A stretch of 64,000 nucleotides of DNA, taken from contig OX419759.1 in NCBI GenBank assembly GCA_948567375.1, positions 24,529,493 to 24,593,492 of the forward strand. The letters run 5' to 3'. Origin of the DNA: Lunularia cruciata (lineage: Eukaryota; Streptophyta; Marchantiopsida; Lunulariales; Lunulariaceae). The number at the start of each line of letters is the position of its first letter. Position 1 is the stretch's first letter. The position numbers were made by a program, and so were the translations under genes. The notes under the pieces are model-generated. The model searched no databases. It had not been told where the DNA came from and saw only the letters and a list, made by a program, of their open reading frames with translations. Shown piece after piece: positions 24,369 to 33,659 of the stretch.

Positions 24369-25730
24369 TTGAAATTGTTGGCTGGTTGGCCTCCACTATA
24401 TGGATAGTCTCCATAACTCTTAGGCCTTCTCCCTACATTTTGATCTACCTCTCTCTTCACCCATAGTTGCACCACATTGATCTTGAGATCTGCAAGTTGT
24501 TCTGTGATGGTTTGAAGTGGATCCTTTGGTGGAGGCGCAAGAACTAGAGAACTACTAATTGTGGTGCAACCCTTGTCACCAAAGTATTAGAAGTTCCACC
24601 ATACTTGTAACCTTGATGAGGATGCACAACCTCCTTCACCACCAAATCACTCTCATCCCCTTCCAAACTCTCCTCCATATGAATTGCAATCTTGATAGTT
24701 TCAACCTTGGAAGAAGGTTTCTCATATCTCACCTTGCTTCTAATTTGTGGTCTCAATCCTCCCGCAAAATTCTTGGTGAGCATGGCCCCTATGCCAATCA
24801 TTGTAGTCTCCACATCATCCCCACCCTTCCTCAACACTTTGTGAAATCTGGACTCTAACTTTTCTACTCTTTCACATAAACTCTCACTTTCTTTCCATCT
24901 CCTTGTTTGAGAAAGGTAACCTCACTCATCAATCTCTCATAACTCTCATCTGGAAGAAATTTCTCAATGAGTGCTAAATTCAAACTCTCCCAAGACTCTT
25001 CTTCACCATCTCTCTCTCTCTTTTGGCATTCTGACTCATACCATGTAAATGTTGCATCCTCAAAGAAATTTGGTAATAATGAGACCCATTCATTCTTCCT
25101 CTTCTCATTGTTTCCTATGCAAGCTATCTTGAAGTCTCTCACAAAGGCTTCCACATCTTCTCCATCCTTGCCAAAGAAAACCGGAAGTTTCCCCATCTTA
25201 ACACCTCACTATCTTTCTTTTCTCTCAATTTTTTCTTCTTTTCTTTCACTCTATAACTAATATAGTATATACATGATTAACACCATTTGAGAATAATCTA
25301 TTCTAGGCAACACAAAAGGTTCAGTTTGCTCTAAGATTTCTATAGCAACATCAAATCCTATTAATCTAACTCTCATGGATAGTTTATCCATAAGCTGAAA
25401 GATTATCTCCATCACTAATCTTGAGAACTAGCTGATGAAGGTGGTAGTATTTCTGTAACTGTACTAAGACTCTCTCCAGGATCCTTCACCAAAGTCTCCA
25501 AAAGTGCGTTTACTCCACTACATTCATATCCTTTTGGAAGTCCTTCCACTCCACAAACCTCACACAACTCCTTGGTCTTAGATCTTTTCCCTCCTAATCT
25601 TGGTGAAGAAGGTCCAACATGCAAACCCAAGTCAAGTAAGCCTCTCTTTTCTCTCAATCTTGCTCTTAAAAGTCAATGAACATGAACTTGCCTTATGTCC
25701 CTTCTCTCCACATAAAAAGCACTTAGAATC
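24369..25730 (-). pseudogene. Ty3-A copy 1 gag with zinc knuckles
   Basis: Gag core at 25196-24864 reads KLPVFFGKDGEDVEAFVRDF, WVSLLPNFFEDATFTWYE and ALIEKFLPDESYERLMSE. A CCHC knuckle CFGCGGRGHIQRNC follows at about 24420. A second CCHC (CFLCGEKGHKASSC) lies upstream of the core, at about 25730-25680, an unusual position for a knuckle. The intervening 25657-25415 frame (CEVCGVEGLPKGYEC) may be a degenerate third zinc motif. Confidence 0.75.
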
Positions 25731-26716
25731 ACTCTTTCTTCGAAGTGGTGTAGGTTTTTGGATCCTCTAAACACTCTCTTCAAACTCTATTCTAAACTCT
25801 TTTCTCCTCAAATCCACCCCTACAATCATCTCAAACCCTTGGGGAACCTTGCATAGCCTTAATTTCCACTCTTAATGACCATCCATGTTCCCAAGATGAG
25901 TCTAAACACTCAAACATGCTTTTTGTTGCTCTCACACTCATGCATGAAATCTAAACTCTGTAGAATTGAACCTTCCTCACAATTTTAGTCAAATCTCACA
26001 ACTGGTAAATTAAAGTCCTCTGAAATTTTTCACACTTGATCACAACTCTAGGGGATCACTTCCTGTAAAATTTCAAATCTTTTCATTGAGCCATTTGGCC
26101 TAGGCACCTTTCTATTCAGCACACATAATTCAAATTTGGTCTAAAAACCACCCCCTCACTTTAAAAACTTATAACTCTATACTTAAGAATGATCTCTGTC
26201 TAATTTTTGTGTCAACAAATAGAATATAATGCATTGAATTTTCTTGCAAATTTTCATTATAATCTACTGAAAATTGAAGAAACGGCAGACTATGTACAAT
26301 TTTCCAAAGAGCATACAATTGCAAGAGCAGTTTACCCTATCAACTTTCAAAAATTCTATCCCAATGCTCATAGCAGCCCTCATAATAATTTTTAGTGTGC
26401 TAACTGAATAATAAACCAAGCTATCATCTATAGAAATTTTAAGTCCAGATCCCAAACTTGAGATTTTACCCAAAATCACCTTAATCCCCAAAATATGCAA
26501 TCCACCTCGCACAATCTCTCCAAATCCTCTCAAGTGTACAAGATATACAAAATCACCTCAAAGACATCATAATGAACTATAGAGTATAAAAATGGGCTCA
26601 AATTCCCTAACATAAGTTCAGCAGTCTCCTCCCCTAAAGTGCTCTCTAAGTGAGCTCTCATAGCCTCTTTCTGTCTAATATAGAATTGTATGCGGAACAT
26701 TATCTTGCCTTCTAGA

Positions 26717-26741
26717 GAGGTCCCGACAGCGGAACCAAAAA
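26717..26741 (-). other. Ty3-A primer-binding site
   Basis: On -, TTTTTGGTTCCGCTGTCGGG directly follows the LTR. It is a variant of the plant gypsy type TTTTTGGCGCCGTTGCCGGG. Copy 2 has the same at 50450-50473, with mutations. Confidence 0.7.
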
Positions 26742-27427
26742 TGTGAGCCAGCCTATCTCTCACTCAGGATGAACCTTTGATGGATATTACGGTAGTGCAA
26801 CATGGACTAAGAAAGCAAGAAACCCCAACTCCATCATACTCCTCCAAGGCTAACACTCCAAGACTCAAGACATTGCTCACTAGAGACCTCAATGAAAGAG
26901 AGATAGTTGCAAATGAAAGGATGATGAGTACCTCCTCACCCCTTGTTTATATATGCATGAAATATTTACGTACCAAAGTTACTAATTACCATAGTAACTC
27001 AAGTTACTAGACTAAAAGTCAAGTAAAGTCAAAAAGTAGAAAGGAATATCCATTCACATGGGCATATTCCACTAGCATGTGATCTTATCTTGAAACCACT
27101 AAGTCAAGGATTCCTTCACATGGGCTATCCTTGGACTATAGAAGAATCCAAAAAAAAGGCTTGCGGGCCCAAGAATTCTCAACTCTTTCCTCAAAGCCAA
27201 ACACCTAGGAATAATACCAAGTCAACACACTAAAATCCAAAATAGTGATACTCATCTTTTCCACTTCCTCAAAAGTAAGGTCCCTTCTATCTTAGGTATG
27301 ACTAACTCTAGCTAATCATGACTAATGTAGAACCATCCTTTATCTCTATATAAATAATATCTCTCAAGTACTTGTAATACTAAGCTAAATATCACAATAT
27401 CACACATATGCACAAATGGGTGTTACA
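26742..27427 (-). repeat. 5' LTR of Ty3-A copy 1
   Basis: Aligns with the 3' LTR at 19183-19873. Its internal edge reads, on -, GGCTGGCTCACA followed by TTTTTGGTTCCGCTGTCGGG, which is the primer-binding region at 26717-26741. Confidence 0.9.
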
Positions 27428-28402
27428 GACCTCATCCACAACAATTACTTCTTCTAGAGTGCAGTAGAGTGCAGTAGAGTGCACCACGCCATGTTGGTTT
27501 TCAAGGATAAGGTGGAAAGCCTAGGTCCTATGGAGCAAGTGGAAGGCCTAGTTAGACCATTACCTTCATTTTTGGATCAATAACAACCGGTGAGTGGTGA
27601 AGTTGCTTGTTGGACTTGTGGTGGACCTCACCTTAGGAGAGAGTGCTCTTAAGATAGTGGACCTAATACTTTTAGTGCATCACAACTACCACAAAGATAG
27701 TGTGAGCATTGCCACATTTTTGGTCACACCAATGACCAATGCTTTGACGTACACCCGGAGTTACAAATTGGTAGAGTTGCTATGGTAGGTGGTAGAGGAA
27801 CTCCAAGTCATGGAGGACAAGGTAGTAGAGGTGGTGGTAGAGGATCCACACTTAACAGGGGTGCAGTACTTGCTCTTATTATTGATACAGCCATGGCTAC
27901 TCGCATTGAGTAGTTGGAGTAGAGATTGGTTAGCATGGCCATAGCTCAAAGGAAATTAGAATTGGGTGATGAGGCTTCCACCTCATATGCTCGTGATAGA
28001 GACCCCTTGGATTTGATGTGCGGAGCAACACAAGTGGATGGATGTGCCGTAGTGACTAGGAGTGAAATATGTGCTCTAGAGCCTAGAGGAGCATTAGTGG
28101 AGTTGGACCCATAGATAGGAGAGCTTGGTAGACAGGTCAAACTTCCCCAATCTTTTACACTCTCTAAGACACTACAAATGACATCCATGGCTTCTAGACA
28201 TCCTAGTGCAGGTATGGTAGGTGTTGATGGGGTGCATGATAGACTACCTACTAGTCAACCACTTGCTACTACACGGACTAAGTCTAGCATGATGTTGGGG
28301 GTGGCTCAGCTGATTATGCACTTTCTATTATTCTCAATGAGTGACATGTGTACATTGGGAGTTGACCCAGCTTTTAGTGTTTCAATTGGCTACCATGCTT
28401 TG
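27428..28402 (+). pseudogene. Ty3-C gag, second segment, with two zinc knuckles
   Basis: Continues Ty3-C after the Ty3-A insertion. CWTCGGPHLRREC at about 27610-27650 and CEHCHIFGHTNDQCF at about 27700-27745 are zinc knuckles of the nucleocapsid type. A Gly-rich stretch (GGRGTPSHGGQGSRGGGRG) follows. It is interrupted at 28402 by a Ty3-B solo LTR, with CTTTG duplicated at both sides. Confidence 0.75.
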
Positions 28403-28472
28403 TGTGACAACCTGGCAAATATCACTTTTGCGGTAATCAGGTAAGTAAAGTTTGTTCCCACAGAGATACGAG

Positions 28473-30374
28473 TGTGACAACCGGACAAATATCACTTTTG
28501 TGGTAATCGGGTAAGTAAAGTTTGTTCCCGCAGAGATACGAGTTAGAATTGGTCAAATACGAAGCAAAGTAACAATTTCAGTTCTTCTTGAGTTCTTCTT
28601 TAGTCTCTCAGGTAGAAACCACACCCAGAAGAGAGTAACAAGCACTGATTTGCAGTCTTGTCACAAATTAACACTCCATAATCACAACTCCATCAAATCT
28701 TTCCAAACAATCTTGATTGTGATGATTCAGGCTCTCCCGAAAATGACACTTCACTGCAAAATGACTTTGCCTCAGAATTGTGTTCTACCCCTCCACTGAA
28801 GGCACAACTTCCTCGATCAAAATTGCTTCATATCAACTTTGCACTGCACTCACAAATGCAGAATACTACCAACACTACAATTCCTCTCAGATCTGTCAAG
28901 GCATTGCTTCGATTGCACTTCACTCAGGATCAAACACACAGAATGAAGATCAAGGCTGTGGAATCCAACATCCAACAAACACTTTGACTTGCACTTCAAA
29001 TTTCTTCACACACTCACAATTACAAACACAAAGTTGATACTCGGAATCAAGCTCAAGCGACGAGCACTGCTTCACAGCACTTCGCTTTATCTATTCTTAG
29101 AAATAATGAGCACTAAACAACAATTTCCTGCAAATGCCACTCTTAAATAGTGAAGCAATCGATAGTTCTAACAACTATACCGTTCTACAACAACTGTTCT
29201 AACCTGCATATCCCATATGACAATGCAACCTCTTCATATCTGCCCCTTCAAATCTCAAATTGGTTACTAATCCGATCCGATGTCTACTTCTTCCTCGGCT
29301 TTCAAATCCGAACCCAAAGTAATCTTACTTCCTACTACATTTTCCTCGGGTTTCACATCTCCTACATCTTCTACCAGATCCATCAATTCTCTTTCCTGAT
29401 CTAAAATTGCACTAGTGGGTAGTCTACCTAACTCTTCATCCTTCGACCCACTCTTCTCTAAAGTGTCAAATGTCAAATCTGAAGACTCCTGCACTCCTAT
29501 CTCTCTTACCTCGGGTTTAACTACTATCAATTCCTTTACTAATTCTTTTGTGTCATCATCAAGAATTGTAATTGAAAGCATGGGTACACTATCTACACCT
29601 TCAATTTGTAACCCACTTTCCCCTAATCACTCATGTTACTAACCCGAAGACACTTACTGTCTGATCCTGCACTTCAGGTTTATTCACTACTACTACTTCT
29701 CCTTCAATTCATGTTCCATCTTCAATTAGAACTGAAATTGAAGTCATGGGTATCCTAACTATCTTCTTTTCATACTCTAACTTCCTCTTATCCCTCTGGC
29801 AAAACTCCCAAAAACACCTTCAGTGCACTCCAAGGTCCGACTACCTCTGATTTAGTCATCTTCATCTTGAGGCAAAGTCTTTAGACCCGAAGTCATGTAA
29901 ACCCGAAGTACGAAGTACGAAGTCACATTGACCCGAAGACACTTTGACCCGAAGTACATCTACTCTCAAAAATTTAAATGCTTGTAACTTCTTCTACACA
30001 CCTCCAAACTTTGCGATTTTGGTGGCAATGGAAAGCCCTGAACGAGACGTTGCCAACGAAATATAACACGCTTGATTTGGAGTTGTGTTCACTGAGATAT
30101 AGCCCCCGCAAGAATCTTGACTTACAACTTCTATTTCTCCTTTGGGTTTGCACTCCTTAACGTCTGCTCCGAGTTTTTCCCTCCTCTGACACGAAGTAAG
30201 CTTCTTCGGGTCTGATCCAAACCGAGCCCTTCTTCCTCTTACATGAAATTGACTTCCTCGGGGCTGATCAAAACACAAGTTTCTATTCATTTCTTCTCCA
30301 TTTGGTTTCAATTTGGTTTCAACAAGCCATTTCTTCTTCAAAACTCGTCCAAAATGAAAAATGTGGGTACCACA
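28473..30374 (-). mobile_element. Nested solo Ty3-B LTR, internally deleted
   Basis: Starts TGTGACAACCGGACAAAT and ends GGGTACCACA. ACGAG flanks both sides (28468-28472 and 30375-30379), and the outer LTR sequence resumes exactly there. It retains the 5' leader (with ATG-less remnants), the last ~100 codons of the LTR ORF (29581-29267, ending EEEVDIGSD) and an undeleted 3' region. Most of the ORF is missing. Confidence 0.88.
29884..29960. repeat. Cluster of ACCCGAAG octamers in Ty3-B LTR leader
   Basis: ACCCGAAG occurs four times in under 80 bp, with TACGAAG variants between. Further copies or one-base variants lie in the leaders of the other Ty3-B LTRs (30722, 33470-33550 as CTTCGGGT, 61963) and appear as ACCCAAAG in decayed copies, as CpG loss would produce. 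Confidence 0.6.
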
Positions 30375-30685
30375 ACGAGTCAGAAATGTCCAAATACAAA
30401 GTCAAAGTAACAATTGCAGTTTTTCTTGGTTGTATCTTTAATCTCTCAAGTAGAAACCACACCCAGAAGAGAGTAACAAGCACTAATTCGCAGTCTTGTC
30501 ACAAATTCACACTTCTTAATCACAACTCCAACAAATCTTTCCAAACAATCTTGATTGTGATGATTCAGGCTCTCCCGAAAATGGCACTTCATTGCAAAAC
30601 GACTTCACCTCAAAATTGTGTTCCACCCCTCCACTGAAGGCACAACTTCCTCGATCAAAATTGCTTCACATCAACTTTGATGTTA

Positions 30686-33132
30686 CTAATCCGATCCGAT
30701 GTCTACTTCATCTTTGGCTTTCAAACCCGAACCCGAAGTAACTTTACTTCCTACTATTTTTTCCTCGGGTTTCATATCTTCTACTTCTTCTACCAGATCC
30801 AGCAATTCTCTTTCCTGATCTGAAATTCCACTAGTGGGTAATCTATCTAACTCTTCATCTCTAGACCCACTCTTCTCTAATGTCTCCACCGGTAACTCCG
30901 AAGACATTTGCACTACTATGTTATCTACTTCGAGTTTTACTCTAACATCTTTCCAAAGTTTTTCTATCTCTATTTTCACTAAGTCTAATCTAATCAAAAT
31001 GTTATCCTCTACCTCTAAGATCTTCCTGTCTACATGAGTTCTAAGACTAATTAACAAGGCATTCAAATCTTTATCCTTTGCTTGTCTTTGCCTCGTCTCC
31101 TGCACCAACAACTTCAACTCGTGCAGCCTCGTCTCTTCAATCCGAATGTTGGCCTCTATACTTAATGTTGCGTTCATCCTGAGGACAATCTCCTTCAATG
31201 GCTCCAATCTCATCTTCCTTTCACGTTCTCGATCTGCAAGCCAATCCTCTCGGTACATCACCAACTCCGCCTTGAACTTGGCTTTCACCGTCTCCTTCTC
31301 CTTCTCCTTCTGTACAACTCTCTCCTCTTGATTACGAAGTAACTCTTGTAATCTTTCTTCTTCTCTATATTGTGCTGCCAACTCTCGTTGCCAAAGTTGC
31401 TTCTTCTCCTCGACACTCTCCATCACCCTATCAAGCTCCTGATCCTTTGCAGCTACTCTTGCCATAGCATGGATAACCTCTACTCTTGAATCAACAAACT
31501 GCTGCTTCAAGATCTCGTACTCAGCTACTTGTCTCTCCTTGCCATGTCACTCTTCTTCACAAGATCCTCTCGATAATTCACTTCTCTCTTCAGGTCTTCA
31601 ATTACCTGACTTCTCATTATTGCCTCCGCTCGCAGTACTTCTCTTTCCTCCTCACCTCGGGTTATACTCTTCTTCAACTCCGAGTCTTCTTCTTCCAGCC
31701 TTGCTAATAGCTGCAACACAGTCTTCACCTCTGGACAAGTCGACTGCATCTCCTTCTTCTTGTACTCTAGCTTTATTGACAAGGGGCACACCACTTCTCG
31801 CAGGTACTCCACTCCATCACTGGCAACTACTTCAACCTGTGGAGTGATCTCCTTCTTTACCTCTTCTTCTCTTGATACTCGCCTTCTTCTCTACAGTTGT
31901 CGTATCGAAATAGACCTCTCACTTCCCGAGCTTTCAAGTGCTTCTTCCTTCACCGTACTCGGACCTACTTCATACTTTGCCTTACGTCTCAAGCAAACTC
32001 CTCTCTGTACTATGATCTTCTTCTCTTCGGCCACAGTCACTTCGTCTTCCAATTGTGTGTTGTCCTCGGCTTCAATTTCTGCCTGCACTTCTTCTTCTTT
32101 GTATTCTTCTTCTGCAGCCGCCAGTGCCAATATCATTTCTCCTCCTTCATCGCTGTTGCTACTTGTATCTCCACTCTGTAGCGTTAGCTTAGGCTCCTCC
32201 TCGTGTTCCGAGTCTTCCGTCTTAAGCTTGGCATCACCTTCCGAGTCTTCATCCTCCAACTCGATCACCACCATACCTCGCCTTGGGTTGCCTCTCTGGT
32301 TCTTTTGAGGTTTCTTCGTGTCTTCGGCTTTGCCCTGCCGACTTCTCTTCTTCATATTTGGGGTACTCATTGCGACCTCCACGTTCTTCCCTATCTTTGT
32401 GTAGTAGTCATCGGTGCTCCTAATTTGCAAAATGTATTGCTTCTCCTCAACATTGACCTCCTTTTGCAAATCAGGATGGAAGTGCGACACCATCCAAGTT
32501 CGCTCCACCGAGTTCAGCAAATTTAGCCCAATGTAGAAATGTGCTGCAAATGGCACGATGTAGTGTGGAGGTGATTTATCTTGCAAATTCCACACCATTT
32601 GCCTCGTTCTCCCGTGGAAACACCTCGTACAATTGATCGGTTCTCCTACAAATAACTTGTGAAAGAACACCACTTGGTGTTTCATCACATATGTGGTTCT
32701 CTCCGGCTTCAAGATGGCCATCAGTGCACTCACAATTCCTCTCTCCACAAGGTCTTTGTAGCTCTCAACTTTGTACCCATTCTTTGTTCGCTTTGACGAG
32801 AATGCATCTCTCACCTCTTGAGTCTCTTGAGCTATCTCTCCCTTCCCCAAGAACGTGCCCCCCTGCTCCAAGCCTACTTCCTTCCCGAGTACAAGTCTCC
32901 AATCCGACTCTGTCCAACAAGCCGGATTTCCTCTCTTCCCTTCTTCCTCGGGTCCATCGAGAGACTTGCTCTCAATGATTTCTGTCATGAAATCTGGAAA
33001 GCTCACATTCCAGTTCCATGCCAAGAAAGTGATCCAAAGTCGGCTCAAGACCTCAATCCTAGCGATCACATCTAACCTCCGAATTGCATGATTTCTCACT
33101 ACAAATTCAGAGTTCTTCTTTCCTCCTCCCAT
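30686..33132 (-). CDS. LTR-borne ORF of Ty3-B (about 815 codons, two lesions)
   Basis: ATG 33132 (MGGGKKNSEFV) is chosen because other copies start at the matching site (MAKKSKRAL at 62430, MKGEKKSPSL near 55610). The frame is open to an amber codon at 31891-31893, resumes in the same frame to about 31525, then shifts frame once near 31530 and runs to the stop after EVDIGSD at 30686. Layout: a globular N-terminal block (RLDVIARIEVLSRLWITFLA; NGYKVESYKDLVERGIVSAL; HQVVFFHKLFVGEPINC; FHGRTRQMV), an acidic linker, then a long Glu/Lys/Arg-rich coiled coil after DGVEYLREVV. No protease, RT or integrase motif. No family recognised with confidence; the N-terminal block faintly resembles Gag-like 'plant transposon proteins'. 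The opposite-strand frames here are shadows. Confidence 0.7.
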
Positions 33133-33287
33133 CTCTTTTGTCTTCTCATTATCTCTCGATTTCACTCTCACGACTTCTCTCTTACACACTAACGCGATTC
33201 CAACTCTATTCCCTTCCCACAATCACATGCAAGACGACTTCTCAATGGCAAAGGAAAATTACTCAACATTTTGTCGTTGCGAGTTTG

Positions 33288-33297
33288 ATTTTTATAG
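33288..33297 (-). promoter_or_regulatory. TATA-like box upstream of LTR ORF
   Basis: On -, CTATAAAAAT lies about 160 nt upstream of ATG 33132. Decayed copies have similar A/T runs at the matching place (AACTATAAGTTGA near 55405, AATATAAGGTTAAG near 61190). If used, transcription would start inside the LTR and put the ORF in the R-U5/leader part of the RNA. Confidence 0.45.
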
Positions 33298-33659
33298 AGT
33301 TGCTCTTTCTTCGTCTTTCTTCACTTTGAGTTTCTACCAAGAAATCACACCTCTTGCATGCACCTGTCACTGTCAATCAACCTTCGCGCGTATGGGCTGC
33401 CGGTTTTTGAACGGTCCCTTCTGGAATTTCTATCTTCGCCTCGGGTTGAGCTCCCCCCAATACGAAGACACTTTACTTCGGGTTGTATGCTGACAGGGCA
33501 TTTCCGAGTACTTCGCCTTATGACCCAAAGTCACTTTACTTCGAGTTTCATCCCGAAGACTCTTTTCTTTGCCTTCTTTGGCCATACAGGCATAATCTGA
33601 CTTCTCTATACACTTCTTCTTCTTTATTTTGAAAAAAACAAAAAAATGTGAGCACCACA

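Larger units (their letters stand above)
19183..27427 (-). mobile_element. Ty3-A, gypsy-type LTR retrotransposon (copy 1)
   Basis: An 8.2-kb element on - with LTRs at 19183-19873 (3') and 26742-27427 (5'). The flanks carry GACC at 19179-19182 and 27428-27431; 4 bp match, a fifth base being ambiguous with the LTR end. Order on -: PBS, leader with a CCHC knuckle, gag, CCHC, protease, RT, RNase H, integrase, typical of Ty3/gypsy. All ORFs are broken. It sits in Ty3-C gag, so it is younger than Ty3-C. Confidence 0.9.
28403..33659 (-). mobile_element. Solo Ty3-B giant LTR with long ORF (contains a nested copy)
   Basis: Bounded by TGTGACAACC (+ side, low end) and GCACCACA (high end), so on - it runs TGTGGTGC...GGTTGTCACA, a TG...CA LTR. 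CTTTG at 28398-28402 and 33660-33664 is a perfect 5-bp target duplication, and Ty3-C continues on both sides. After removing the nested LTR and its duplicated pentamer (28473-30379) about 3350 bp remain. No terminal direct repeat exists inside, so this is one LTR, not a whole element. Compared with the nested copy it lacks about 430 bp of 3' region near 30680, so the original LTR was longer. CpG-rich relative to neighbours, hence probably young. Linkage to Ty3-B rests on the PBS at 52951 and the PPT at 59798. Confidence 0.85.

Noticed and set aside
28403-28540. Apparent 70-bp tandem duplication at the start of the Ty3-B LTR
   Set aside because: Explained by one LTR inserted into another of the same family near its end, with ACGAG duplicated.
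29000-29110. CRISPR-like or other regularly spaced array anywhere in the window
   Set aside because: Repeats seen are tandem duplications or LTRs; none has constant repeats with unique spacers.
32818-33600. Several open frames on + strand across 31.5-33.6 kb
   Set aside because: They lie opposite the LTR ORF; Ser/Leu/Phe-rich composition is what the reverse complement of a Glu/Lys-rich coding sequence gives.
28403-33659. TGTG...CACA unit as a DNA transposon with short inverted repeats
   Set aside because: Inverted similarity is only about 4 bp, the target duplication is 5 bp, and sister copies abut a PBS and a PPT. An LTR explains all of this.
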